Shown: piece by piece, positions 7,029-14,951 of the stretch
How the letters are laid out: each line of letters opens with the position of its first letter
Position numbering within the stretch: the stretch's first letter is position 1
Origin: a bacterium
GTDB lineage: Bacteria > UBP14 > UBA6098 > B30-G16
Direction of reading: 5' to 3'
DNA: 39,310 nucleotides
Assembly (NCBI GenBank): GCA_021161555.1
Contig: JAGHAI010000108.1
Location: forward strand, 1 to 39,310
Position numbers and translations under genes: made by a program
Notes under the pieces: model-generated
Databases searched by the model: none
What the model was told of the DNA's origin: nothing
The model's input: only the letters and a program-made list of their open reading frames with translations

Positions 7029-8384
7029 TTATTCTTCCTTTTTTGAGATTTTTTCAATTTTCGCTTCCAATTGTCCTGTAAAATATTCGAGTTCTGCTTT
7101 TTTTATGTTATATTCTGCAAGATATTGATTTCTGTTCAGTTTTGCCCTCGTAAGGTCGGTGTGTGCATCGAGCAGTTCTGAATTGGTTGCGGCGCCTGCG
7201 TGGAACAAATCGCTCGTAACCCTGTAATTTTCCTCCGCCACCTCAAGTTCTTTTTTGGCTACATCGAGTTTCCTGCGCTTCTCGTCCATCGAAAGATATG
7301 CTGCACGTGCTTGCAGCGCTATACCATCCATAGCGGACTTACGCATAAATTCCATCTGCTTCTTCTGTTCCTTTGCCTTACTCACAGCGGCGATGTTCCC
7401 GCCCCAGTTGAATATATCCCACTTAATAGCCCCGACCGCCGTCCAGTGGTCATACCAATCGTTTTTCAGTTCCCTGTTCGGCTTTTCGTAATCGTAGTAG
7501 AACATTCCCACAAGGGACGGCAAAAGTCCTTCCCAGGCGAGGGTAACCTGTTTTTTCGACGCAGCAAGTCCAACATCCAGCAACCTCACATCCACGGCAT
7601 TTCTAATAGCCCACGCCACTGCACTATCCAGCGGAAAGACATAATCTTCAAAGGAAAGACTTTCTGCGACTTCGATGTTTTTGTCCTGAGGATATCCAAT
7701 CGCAAGACACAGCGCACTTCGGGATAATTGCACAGCGTTCTGCGCCTGAAGAATCAAAAGTTCGACCTCTGAACTCTTCACCTGCGCGCTCAAAAGGTCT
7801 TTTTTGTGAATCATCCCCTGTTCATACATATTCTGCAAATCCTTTATGTGCGCATCTATCTGTGCTTTGGACGCATTTGCTATTTTTAAAAAAGTCTTCG
7901 CCTGAAGGAACTGGAAATATGCCTTTTCTGTGTTGAGGACGGTCTGCAGTTCGCTTTTTCTGAGAGATAGATACTTCTGGTCGACGCCCAGATTTGCCAG
8001 CGACAGCGCAGTGAACAACTGCAGACTCAACGGTTGAGTTATGCCGATTTCTGCTTTTTCCATTTCCGCCTTTCCCATTTCTATACGCATAGGTTCCATA
8101 TCGGGAAGCGGAAACGGAAATGACGACGGGTCCATAACGGTGTATGGTGCTTCGTCAAGTCTCGTATATGTGGCAGTTATGCTTGCGGAAGGGAACAGCG
8201 CCGTGAGAGATTGGTATCTCTGCGCCTTTGCGGAATTTAACTCGTGTCTGCTGCCGAGAACCTGCGGATTTTGAGTAATTGCAAGTTCGATACATTCGTC
8301 CAGTGTTAGAACCTGAGAAAATGCCGACGACAATGAAAGCAGTAAAAATAAAAATACGACCATTTCTATGATAAAAGATTTCAT
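7029..8384 (-). CDS. TolC-family outer-membrane efflux channel
   Basis: 451 residues with an N-terminal signal peptide (cleavage near SAFSQ). The OEP fold shows as two related halves, each with long coiled-coil helices (for example about 105-200 and 320-430) and the family opening LTLDECIELAITQNPQVLGSR. TolC-type trimers make the exit duct through the outer membrane for tripartite efflux or type I secretion. Its ATG overlaps the tetR stop as ATGA (8381-8384), and its own stop is 1 nt before the adaptor ATG, so the three genes are tightly coupled. Confidence 0.93.
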   Translation of the reverse strand: MKSFIIEMVVFLFLLLSLSSAFSQVLTLDECIELAITQNPQVLGSRHELNSAKAQRYQSLTALFPSASITATYTRLDEAPYTVMDPSSFPFPLPDMEPMRIEMGKAEMEKAEIGITQPLSLQLFTALSLANLGVDQKYLSLRKSELQTVLNTEKAYFQFLQAKTFLKIANASKAQIDAHIKDLQNMYEQGMIHKKDLLSAQVKSSEVELLILQAQNAVQLSRSALCLAIGYPQDKNIEVAESLSFEDYVFPLDSAVAWAIRNAVDVRLLDVGLAASKKQVTLAWEGLLPSLVGMFYYDYEKPNRELKNDWYDHWTAVGAIKWDIFNWGGNIAAVSKAKEQKKQMEFMRKSAMDGIALQARAAYLSMDEKRRKLDVAKKELEVAEENYRVTSDLFHAGAATNSELLDAHTDLTRAKLNRNQYLAEYNIKKAELEYFTGQLEAKIEKISKKEE

Positions 8385-9016
8385 TTGAGCACTCCTCTTG
8401 AAAATATGCGGTAAATCAAATCGGAGTCGAGTTCAATTTCGGACTGACCGAAAAACTTTTCCGTTAAAAATCCCCAAATAAGTCCACGCAAAACTGTCTG
8501 CAAATATTCCGTTTTTATGTAAAATTGCCCTTCATCGAAACGCCTGTAAAACTTGTTTGACATCTCCTGAATCCTGATCTTAAAATCTTCCACCGTCTGA
8601 TGAATCTGCTTCATAAAATCGTATGCACTGCTCGGCAACGAGTGATAAATAAACCTGAAAATATCCACATTCTCCGTGAAGTAGTCCATAACAGTTTGAA
8701 TTACTTGCTTGACCAGTTCATCGAACTCTCCTTCGCTCTCCATAATCGTCTGCAACTTATCGATTAAAATGTTCAATCTCATCCAGAAAATTTCCGAGAG
8801 AAGTTGCTCCTTATTTTTAAAATAAAGATACAGCGTTCCCTTTGAAAGCTCAGCTTTTTCGGCAATCTTGTCCATAGAAACACCGGCAATTCCTTCCTGT
8901 TTCAAAAGTTCCACCGTCGCGGATATAATTATCTCCCGACGCTGCCGTTTCTCCCTCTCTCTCCTCTCCTTCGTGGACAATTTATTCCCCCTTTTTATTG
9001 TTGTCTCTCCACTCAA
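8381..9016 (-). CDS. TetR/AcrR-family transcriptional regulator
   Basis: 211 residues. The N-terminal helix-turn-helix is clear: IIISATVELLKQEGIAGVSM then KIAEKAELSKGTLYLYFKNK (about 28-72), preceded by a very basic stretch of Lys/Arg/Glu that may extend DNA contact. The rest is an all-helical ligand-binding domain of unknown specificity. It is the first gene of the efflux operon, which suggests control of that operon and of itself by repression lifted by a pump substrate. The 16-bp palindrome at 9036-9051, over the promoter, is the probable operator. Confidence 0.95.
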   Translation of the reverse strand: MSGETTIKRGNKLSTKERREREKRQRREIIISATVELLKQEGIAGVSMDKIAEKAELSKGTLYLYFKNKEQLLSEIFWMRLNILIDKLQTIMESEGEFDELVKQVIQTVMDYFTENVDIFRFIYHSLPSSAYDFMKQIHQTVEDFKIRIQEMSNKFYRRFDEGQFYIKTEYLQTVLRGLIWGFLTEKFFGQSEIELDSDLIYRIFSRGVLK

Positions 9017-9035
9017 ATGACCCGCTATTAAGAAA

Positions 9036-9051
9036 ATGACTATGCAGTCAT
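9036..9051. promoter_or_regulatory. Probable TetR operator
   Basis: ATGACTATGCAGTCAT: two perfect 6-bp inverted arms around a 4-bp centre, 20 bp before the tetR start codon and overlapping the downstream edge of the -10 element. TGACT-type palindromes of this size are common TetR-family sites. Binding would block transcription start. Confidence 0.7.
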
Positions 9052-9079
9052 AATATGAAGATATATTTTTCTATGTCAA
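9050..9079 (-). promoter_or_regulatory. Sigma70-type promoter of the tetR-tolC-adaptor operon
   Basis: Read on the minus strand: -35 TTGACA (9079-9074), 18-bp spacer, -10 TATTAT (9055-9050). The -10 runs directly into the palindrome at 9036-9051, so promoter and operator are one unit. Confidence 0.8.
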
Positions 9080-9205
9080 GAGAAATTTTAAGCAATTTTT
9101 TAAATTTTTACTGAAAAAATCTATCGGTTGAAATTGACTGAAAATTTTGGGGATTATTTTTATCATTTGATTTTTTTACTTCATAAATTTATAATGTTTG
9201 AAATT

Positions 9206-10423
9206 ATGTCATCGCGATTAAAAATATCATTGTTTTTACTTTCACTGTTCGCCATTCAGGCGGTCTGGGGACAGGCTATATTTATCCTTCCATCAGAAAG
9301 GGGTTCGCCCCTTTCGGGAAATTTTAACTACCGCCTTTCAAGATGCGATTCTATGGTTATGATGAAGATATCCGTTCAGCTTTCCAACAATTCCCTGCAA
9401 TTTTTGAATAATAACGGGAATTTCAAAGCCCGATACCGCATCGACGGCGCTATATACAAGGGCGATGAACTCCTCGAAAATAAATCCATCGAAGATAGCG
9501 TGCTGGTAAACCATTTTTCCGAAACAAATCTCTCAGAGCCGTGGCAAGCTGGAACACTATCGTTCAAACTTCCAGCTGGAAAATACAGACTATTCATCAT
9601 TCTAAAAGACCGCAACGCAAAAACCGACGCGAAGGCAGAAGCGAGTATAAAAATCCCTGATTACAAAAAACTGCGCCTTTCCACACCGTGGTTTTTCGTT
9701 CCGCATAACGATTCTATAATAATTTCATCAAAAATTCCTGCAATATTCGACACACTGGGAATAGCAGCAAATGCTTACGACATCCCCGACGGCGCAAAAT
9801 GCGAACTGACAATCTCGGGAGTGCGATATCGAGCCAAAAAATATCCTGCAAAACTTGGATTTGAAGGGAAAGATGCGATAATTACTGCACTATTCGTAAT
9901 CTCGGAAATGCCAGGGGGAGAATACGAAGCAAAACTGACGCTGAAAAACAGAAAAGGCAAAAAAATTGCATCGGCAAAGACGGAATTCACCATCGTTCAA
10001 ACGCCTCTATCGATGTATCGCTTTCACTTCGACGAGCTCTTAAGGCAGCTGGAACTCATCGCAAATCCCTCCGAGGTGAACGCCCTCGAAGATGCAGATT
10101 CAACAACACGAGACTCACTCTGGGAAGATTTCTGGAAAAAGCGAGACCCTACACCATCCACAGAGCTGAACGAAGTTAAAGAGGAATTTTTCAAAAGAGT
10201 GCAGTATGCAAACGAAAATTTTGGAACCCCGACAAAACGCGGCTGGGAAACGGACAGAGGCAGAGTTTACATAACTTATGGGCAACCAAATGAAATCGAA
10301 CGACACCCATTTGAAATCAACACATATCCATACGAAGTGTGGTATTATTATTCTCTCGGGCTTACATTTGTGTTCGTCGATACCTTTGGAGACGGCGATT
10401 ATCAATTGCGAGAGACGAGATAA
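9206..10423 (+). CDS. Exported GWxTD-domain protein
   Basis: About 405 residues if it starts at ATG 9206, chosen because a clean signal peptide follows (ISLFLLSLFAIQAVWG). ATG 9194 is also possible; the longer TTG frame from 9128 is unlikely. The middle is beta-rich and lacks a family I can name. The C-terminal part (about 250-405) carries the GWxTD domain: helices with an SLWEDFWKKRDPTP segment, then GWETDRGRVYITYGQPNEIE at about 346-365 and an aromatic-rich tail with YEVWYYY. GWxTD proteins are found in FCB-type and Acidobacteria genomes and are usually periplasmic; their biochemical role is not established. It starts divergently from the tetR operon. Confidence 0.85.
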   Translation: MSSRLKISLFLLSLFAIQAVWGQAIFILPSERGSPLSGNFNYRLSRCDSMVMMKISVQLSNNSLQFLNNNGNFKARYRIDGAIYKGDELLENKSIEDSVLVNHFSETNLSEPWQAGTLSFKLPAGKYRLFIILKDRNAKTDAKAEASIKIPDYKKLRLSTPWFFVPHNDSIIISSKIPAIFDTLGIAANAYDIPDGAKCELTISGVRYRAKKYPAKLGFEGKDAIITALFVISEMPGGEYEAKLTLKNRKGKKIASAKTEFTIVQTPLSMYRFHFDELLRQLELIANPSEVNALEDADSTTRDSLWEDFWKKRDPTPSTELNEVKEEFFKRVQYANENFGTPTKRGWETDRGRVYITYGQPNEIERHPFEINTYPYEVWYYYSLGLTFVFVDTFGDGDYQLRETR

Positions 10424-10508
10424 CCAATTATAATTATAACCAGCTATGACCAATTATAACCAATCAATAACGACCAGATGATTGAAAAAATTATCGGAGG
10501 ACGAAAAG

Positions 10509-10814
10509 ATGTTTGGAAAGGATTTTATGAAAAAACTTCAGCAGGCACAGTCGGCAATTTCAGAAATGCAGGCAAAACTTGACGAAATAAAGGTGGAATT
10601 TTCCACCGGCGGCGGTATGGTCACCGTCGTTATGAACGGGAAAAAGGAACTTCTCGATTTGCGCATAGATGCACAGGTCGTTGACCCGAACGATGTGGAA
10701 ATGCTCCAGGACTTGATTATAGCTGCCATAAATGGCGCTTCTATGCAGGTTGAAGACGAAATTCAAAAACAGATGGGAGATTTGCAAAATCTGCTGGGAA
10801 CTAACATCATATAA
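10509..10814 (+). CDS. YbaB/EbfC-type nucleoid-associated protein
   Basis: 101 residues from ATG 10509, chosen for the GGAGG at 10497-10501; an in-frame TTG at 10482 lies before that ribosome site. The family forms tweezer-like dimers that bind DNA. Visible features are the N-terminal helix (MKKLQQAQSAISEMQAKLDE), the glycine-rich GGGMVTVVMNGKKELLDLRI strand pair, and the C-terminal helix rich in Ile, Met and Gln. In many bacteria it lies between dnaX and recR, but neither is here; it precedes an FAD oxidoreductase by 20 bp instead. Confidence 0.93.
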   Translation: MFGKDFMKKLQQAQSAISEMQAKLDEIKVEFSTGGGMVTVVMNGKKELLDLRIDAQVVDPNDVEMLQDLIIAAINGASMQVEDEIQKQMGDLQNLLGTNII

Positions 10815-10834
10815 TATAAAAAAGGAGCGAAAAA

Positions 10835-11980
10835 TTGAAGACGAATTATGATGTAGCAATAATTGGCGGCGGTATTATCGGCTGCGCCATTGCATACGAA
10901 TTGTGCAAACTCGGAATAAACGATATCGTCGTCTTTGAAAAAAGTTATATATCTTCTGGTTCAACGGGGCGCTGTGGAGCAGGAGTCCGTCAGCAGTGGG
11001 GACTAAAACTCAATGCACTTCTCGCAAAAAAGAGCGTGGAAATTTTCGAAAACCTATCCGATGAACTCGGAATGGACATCGAATTCAGGCAGGGGGGATA
11101 TCTGGTTCTGGCACACAATGAGAAACAGGTGGAACAGTTTGAAAAAAATATTGCACTTCAAAATTCGCTTGGCATTCCGTCCCGATTTGTTGACCACAGG
11201 GAAGCAAAGGAAATCTGCCCGCCTATAAACACAGAATCTTTCATCGCTGCCACATATTGCCCCACAGACGGACACGCAAATCCATTTTTGACCAATTTTG
11301 CATACGCAAATGCGGCAGAACGGCTCGGCGCAGAAATCAGAAAATACACCGAAGTAATTGACATCATCGTGGAAAATGGAGCGGTAAAGGGCGTTATGTT
11401 GAAAAATGGCGAAAAAATTTATGCTCCTGTGGTGGTAAATGCCGCAGGTCCCTGGTCTAAAGAAGTGGCTAAAATGGCTGGCGTTGACATTCCCACATAT
11501 CCCGAAAGACACCAGATACTCGTCACTGAACCGCTTGAAAGAATGTTCGATACAATGGTCATTTCGTTTCAAATCGGGATTTATTTGCAACAGGTTCCCC
11601 ACGGCAGTTTTGTTATGGGCATAGGCGAGAAGGAAGAGCCATCGCACAATTATAGAAGTTCCTGGCAGTTTTTAGAATTCATAACCGGTGAACTACTGAA
11701 CATTTTACCTGTGATGTCGCAGGTTAGAATAGTTCGGCAGTGGGCAGGTTCCTATAATCGCACGCCAGACGCCGCCCCAATCCTTGGAGAACACCCGAAA
11801 GTAAAGGGATTTTTCCAAGCTGTGGGATTTTCCGGACACGGATTTATGATTGGACCGATGACCGCAAGAACTATCGCACAACTCATCGCCGGGGAGGAGC
11901 CGGAAATTGACATATCACCGCTTTCAGTTGAAAGGTTCGAGCGAGGCGAGCTCGTCGTTGAGCCAAGTGTGGTGGGATAG
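10835..11980 (+). CDS. FAD-dependent amine/amino-acid oxidoreductase (DAO family)
   Basis: 381 residues, TTG start with AAGGAGCG 7-8 nt upstream. The N-terminus has the dinucleotide-binding motif VAIIGGGIIGCAIAYEL (7-23) and an FEKSYISSGSTGRCGAGVRQQ flavin contact segment. The C-terminal part has GSYNRTPDAAPILGEHPKVK and FSGHGFMIGPMTARTIAQLI, as in the beta subunits of sarcosine oxidase and L-proline dehydrogenase or in glycine oxidase. It therefore probably oxidises a secondary amino acid and passes electrons to a partner or to O2. No alpha-subunit gene or amino-acid transporter is nearby, so the substrate is open. Spacing suggests co-transcription with the YbaB gene. Confidence 0.85.
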   Translation: MKTNYDVAIIGGGIIGCAIAYELCKLGINDIVVFEKSYISSGSTGRCGAGVRQQWGLKLNALLAKKSVEIFENLSDELGMDIEFRQGGYLVLAHNEKQVEQFEKNIALQNSLGIPSRFVDHREAKEICPPINTESFIAATYCPTDGHANPFLTNFAYANAAERLGAEIRKYTEVIDIIVENGAVKGVMLKNGEKIYAPVVVNAAGPWSKEVAKMAGVDIPTYPERHQILVTEPLERMFDTMVISFQIGIYLQQVPHGSFVMGIGEKEEPSHNYRSSWQFLEFITGELLNILPVMSQVRIVRQWAGSYNRTPDAAPILGEHPKVKGFFQAVGFSGHGFMIGPMTARTIAQLIAGEEPEIDISPLSVERFERGELVVEPSVVG

Positions 11981-12003
11981 AAATCCTTTGGAATTAACTC
12001 ATA

Positions 12004-12024
12004 CTTGCTATATTATTTAGCAAG
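12004..12024. promoter_or_regulatory. Perfect inverted repeat before pdxJ
   Basis: CTTGCTA and TAGCAAG flank a 7-nt AT loop, 23 bp after the oxidoreductase stop codon. No T-tract follows, so it is a weak terminator at best; an operator or mRNA element for pdxJ is equally possible. Confidence 0.35.
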
Positions 12025-12108
12025 AGTGTTATAAAATATTAAATTACACGGCATCTCGTTGATTTAAGATGAATAGAAACCGACAACAAATTAAATACTG
12101 GAGGAAAT

Positions 12109-12840
12109 ATGCCGAGGCTTTCTGTAAATGTTGACCACATCGCAACTCTTCGTCAATTGAGGGGAACGAAATATCCTGACCCGGTGCTGGCTGCGTATCT
12201 TGCGGAACTTGGCGGAGCCGACGGAATCACAATTCATCTGAGACAGGACAGAAGACACATTCAGGACAGAGACCTGTTTTTGTTGAGGCAAACAGTTTCA
12301 ACACATCTCACCCTTGAAATGGCGCCCACAGAAGGTATGGCTCAAATTGCGCTCAAAGCTCTGCCCGATATGGTCACGCTCGTCCCCGAAAGGAGCGGAG
12401 AAAACACAACGGAGCGCGGGTTCAATCTCGAACAGGAAGGCGGAGAAATCGAACCCATCGTGAGAAAATTACAGGAAGGCGGAATGGAAGTTTCCCTATT
12501 CATCGACCCCACAGAAACAAATGTCCGCATCGCTGGTGAAATTTCTGCCGATTTCGTCGAACTCAACACGACCTTTTATGCCGAATCGGAAGATTTTGAA
12601 AAGGAGCTCGAAGAACTTGATAAAATCGAACGGGCTGCAAATCTTGCAGTTAAGCAAAAATTAGGCGTTGCCGTTGGACACGCTCTCGACTATCAAAATG
12701 TCCTGAACATCGCAGAAATTTCCGCCGTCGAAGAATTTTCAATCGGACACAGCATAATATGCCGGGCAGCTCTGGTCGGTATGGAAAGAGCAACTCGGGA
12801 AATGAAGGAACTTATTACGCGAACGGGCACTGACAGATAA
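12109..12840 (+). CDS. pdxJ: Pyridoxine 5'-phosphate synthase
   Basis: 243 residues, ATG with GGAGG 5-6 nt upstream. PdxJ condenses 3-amino-2-oxopropyl phosphate with 1-deoxy-D-xylulose 5-phosphate to give pyridoxine 5'-phosphate in the DXP-dependent vitamin B6 pathway. Family marks are the N-terminal LSVNVDHIATLRQLRGTKYP, GADGITIHLRQDRRHIQDRD, the VTLVPERSGENTTERG loop, SLFIDPTE, and the C-terminal VGHALDYQN and FSIGHSIICRAALVGM. The length matches the family. No pdxA or other B6 gene is in the window. Confidence 0.97.
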   Translation: MPRLSVNVDHIATLRQLRGTKYPDPVLAAYLAELGGADGITIHLRQDRRHIQDRDLFLLRQTVSTHLTLEMAPTEGMAQIALKALPDMVTLVPERSGENTTERGFNLEQEGGEIEPIVRKLQEGGMEVSLFIDPTETNVRIAGEISADFVELNTTFYAESEDFEKELEELDKIERAANLAVKQKLGVAVGHALDYQNVLNIAEISAVEEFSIGHSIICRAALVGMERATREMKELITRTGTDR

Positions 12841-12928
12841 ACTGTTATAAAACTTCAATTATTACGAAATACAATTCACATTGATTTTTACCAAAATCCT
12901 TTATTCAGATGAAACAGTTTAAAAACTC

Positions 12929-12956
12929 TTGAAATCGCGAATTATTTTGCTATATT
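12929..12956 (+). promoter_or_regulatory. Promoter of the structured RNA
   Basis: -35 TTGAAA (12929-12934), 16-bp spacer, -10 TATATT (12951-12956). The expected start, about 6 nt downstream, coincides with the first base of the closing stem of the RNA at 12962. Confidence 0.6.
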
Positions 12957-12960
12957 TTAT

Positions 12961-13151
12961 TTGCGGGAAGGGAATATAAACCCCAACACTAGTCCAATGG
13001 AGGGTGCTCCCGGATGTTGAGCTAACGCGATGACCTTCGTTTGAGGCTTCGGCTTTGAACGAAGCGAGCGGATGCAAAAGACTGATGGCGGCTATAAAAT
13101 CCTCTAATGTGCCCTTAGGTAGGGTTTGGACAACCTTCCCGCATATTTTTT
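12961..13151 (+). ncRNA. Structured non-coding RNA of about 185 nt, 6S RNA (ssrS) candidate
   Basis: The two ends form a perfect 10-bp stem, TGCGGGAAGG (12962-12971) with CCTTCCCGCA (13134-13143), followed by TATTTTTT. Just inside, AAACCC (12978-12983) pairs with GGGTTT (13122-13127). Near the exact centre is a hairpin, CTTCGTT/AACGAAG, topped by a C(TTCG)G tetraloop. A third local hairpin can form from CAACA...TCC...GGAG/CTCC...GGA...TGTTG (12984-13019). The base composition is much richer in GC than its surroundings, no coding frame runs through it on the + strand, and it has its own promoter and T-tract. Length, closed ends, central apical stem and large internal loops fit 6S RNA, the RNA that binds sigma70 RNA polymerase; conserved 6S bubble sequence is not obvious, and the local hairpin on the 5' side is unusual for it. 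A different or new RNA class is the alternative. It is not tmRNA, RNase P RNA or 4.5S RNA by their known motifs. Confidence 0.6.
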
Positions 13152-13273
13152 CCCTGAAAACACATTTCAAATTCCTCCAAAAAACCGCTAATTCCACAAG
13201 TAGCCCATTTAAGCTACCCTGAAATTCTGCTGCAAATAATTGGATATATGAAAAACTGAACAAAATTTTGTAT

Positions 13274-13302
13274 TTGACTTTTTTAAATAATTTTACTATT
13301 AA
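13274..13302 (+). promoter_or_regulatory. Candidate promoter for coaE
   Basis: -35 TTGACT (13274-13279), 17-bp spacer, -10 TATTAA (13297-13302), leaving an untranslated leader of about 135 nt. The region is very AT-rich, so a chance match is possible. From 13152 to 13273 I see nothing else. Confidence 0.45.
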
Positions 13303-13444
13303 GAAAAATTTGAATAATAAAAAATCATTAACTTCGGGCAAAATCAACAACTTCGCATAGAGGACAGTTTCGTCGGTATGTTCCTTGCAATGATATTTTA
13401 TGCTCATTTCGTAAAAACAAAGATTTTATAAATAGGAGGGAAAA

Positions 13445-14059
13445 ATGTATCTTGTCGGCATCACGGGGATGATAGCTTCGGGCAAGAGCACAGTTGCTAA
13501 ATTATATAAAGAAATGGGCGCATATCTTCTCGATGCGGATAAAATAGGGCATCAACTTTTGAACAACAATACCATCAAAAGGCGAATAATTGAGACCTTC
13601 GGGCGTGAAGTATTGGACGAAAAGGGCGCAATAGACAGAAAGAAACTGGCGGACATCGTATTCTCAAATGGAGAAAAACTGGAGCAACTGAATGAAATAA
13701 CGGAAAAACCGATAACATCCATTCTCCGAGAAAAGATAATGGAACTTCAGGATGCAGGATTTCCAGGCATAATAGTCATAGATGCCGCACTTCTTCCCAA
13801 GTGGGAACTGCGAAAAGTTATGGATGTCATTGTTCTTGTGGAATCGCCAAAATGGCAGTTGAAGAACAGGCTCGTTCGTCAGCGAGGCTATGCATCCGAC
13901 GATGCAGAGCGCAGAATAAAAGCTCAGGAAAAAATCTTCGTGGATTTTCATCCGCAGAAATCGATTGTCGTAAAAAACAACGGCGACTTTTTGGAACTCC
14001 GCTCAAACGCTATGGCAGTGTGGATGCAGATTAAGGAACTCGCAAAAAAGAAAAAATGA
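13445..14059 (+). CDS. coaE: Dephospho-CoA kinase
   Basis: 204 residues, ATG with AGGAGGG 5-6 nt upstream. It phosphorylates the 3'-hydroxyl of dephospho-CoA, the last step of CoA synthesis. The P-loop is GMIASGKST (8-16), followed by the substrate segment LLDADKIGHQLL (28-39, Asp at 30 and 32), the helical CoA domain with an RKKLADIVFSN motif, the VIDAALLPKW segment where most members have a D-x-PLL motif, and the lid-type RLVRQRGYASDDAERRIKAQ. Length is normal. It converges with mazG, with 9 bp between stop codons. Confidence 0.95.
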   Translation: MYLVGITGMIASGKSTVAKLYKEMGAYLLDADKIGHQLLNNNTIKRRIIETFGREVLDEKGAIDRKKLADIVFSNGEKLEQLNEITEKPITSILREKIMELQDAGFPGIIVIDAALLPKWELRKVMDVIVLVESPKWQLKNRLVRQRGYASDDAERRIKAQEKIFVDFHPQKSIVVKNNGDFLELRSNAMAVWMQIKELAKKKK

Positions 14060-14068
14060 AAAACCAGG

Positions 14069-14839
14069 TCATTTCCCCTTCGCCTCGTTCCAGAATTTGT
14101 CCATTATTTCCAGTGTCGGTTCTTCTATCTTTTCCTCGCGCAACTTCTTCTCTATGTATCGAAATCGTTTTGAAAACTTTTCGTTCGTTCTGCGCAGTGC
14201 CATCTCGGAATTTATTTTTAAAAATCTCGCAAGATTTGTAATTACGAACAGCACATCGCCGATTTCATCCTCGATTTTATCCGCGTCGTTCGATTTGAGC
14301 GCTTCATCCAGTTCTGATATTTCCTCGCGCAGTTTTTCCCTTACATCTTCGATTTCAGTCCAATCGAACCCGATGCGCGCCGCCTTTTCCTGCATCCTTT
14401 GAGCAACAAGAAGCGCCGGCATCGAACGCGGAATGCCATCGAGCAGTGAGGCATTTTCGTCATTTTCCTTGCGCTCAGAAAGTTTTATATTCTCCCAGTT
14501 GTGCAGGACTTCGTCCGCGCCGGATACTTCCACATCGCCGAAGACATGGGGATGTCGCCTGATAAGTTTTGCGCACACATATTCAATCACATCGTCTATG
14601 TCGAAATCGCCCGCTTCTGCGCGAATGTCCGTATGAAAAATTATGTGGAGAAGCACATCCCCGAGTTCCTCCTTCATATCATCATAATTTTCGCTGTCTA
14701 TCGCATCGACAAGTTCATACACTTCCTCGATGAGATAGGGCCGCAGAGATTTATGCGTCTGTTCTCTATCCCAGGGACATCCGTCAGGGGCACGGAGACG
14801 GCGAACTATTTTGACCAATCTGTCAAATGATTTGCTCAT
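14069..14839 (-). CDS. mazG: Nucleoside triphosphate pyrophosphohydrolase
   Basis: 256 residues from ATG 14839, the usual MazG start (MSKSFDRLVKIVRRLRAPDG); the frame stays open for 33 more codons to 14938, but that extension is AT-rich and atypical. MazG hydrolyses NTPs to NMP and PPi and is thought to clear abnormal nucleotides and tune (p)ppGpp. Two tandem MazG domains are present: the first with CPWDREQTHKSLRPYLIEEVYELVDAI and EELGDVLLHIIFHT (metal-binding Glu and Asp), the second with FDWTEIEDVREKLREEISEL and DEIGDVLFVITNLAR. Signature KLIRRHPHVFGD is intact. A minus-strand -10 TATAAT at 14899-14894 may drive it. Confidence 0.95.
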   Translation of the reverse strand: MSKSFDRLVKIVRRLRAPDGCPWDREQTHKSLRPYLIEEVYELVDAIDSENYDDMKEELGDVLLHIIFHTDIRAEAGDFDIDDVIEYVCAKLIRRHPHVFGDVEVSGADEVLHNWENIKLSERKENDENASLLDGIPRSMPALLVAQRMQEKAARIGFDWTEIEDVREKLREEISELDEALKSNDADKIEDEIGDVLFVITNLARFLKINSEMALRRTNEKFSKRFRYIEKKLREEKIEEPTLEIMDKFWNEAKGK

Positions 14840-14951
14840 TTCAACCGCTTTCTTGATAAGATTCCGTTTATTTATTTGTGATTTCGTCGCTAAATTATAT
14901 ATTAAAAAAAGTTTTTTGAAACCAAAATTTCTTCCCATAATTTAATTTGCG

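Noticed and set aside
10423-10459. Two copies of ACCAATTATAA (10423-10433 and 10449-10459)
   Set aside because: Short, AT-rich and only two copies, in a 70-bp spacer; probably chance or simple slippage.
12839-12920. Inverted repeat AAACTGTT (12839-12846) and AACAGTTT (12913-12920)
   Set aside because: Eight AT-rich bases 66 nt apart, overlapping the pdxJ stop; weak enough to be chance.
12919-13407. Minus-strand frame of 162 codons across the gene-free region
   Set aside because: It covers the structured RNA, lacks a ribosome site and reads as low-complexity Phe/Lys/Leu text without a recognisable family.
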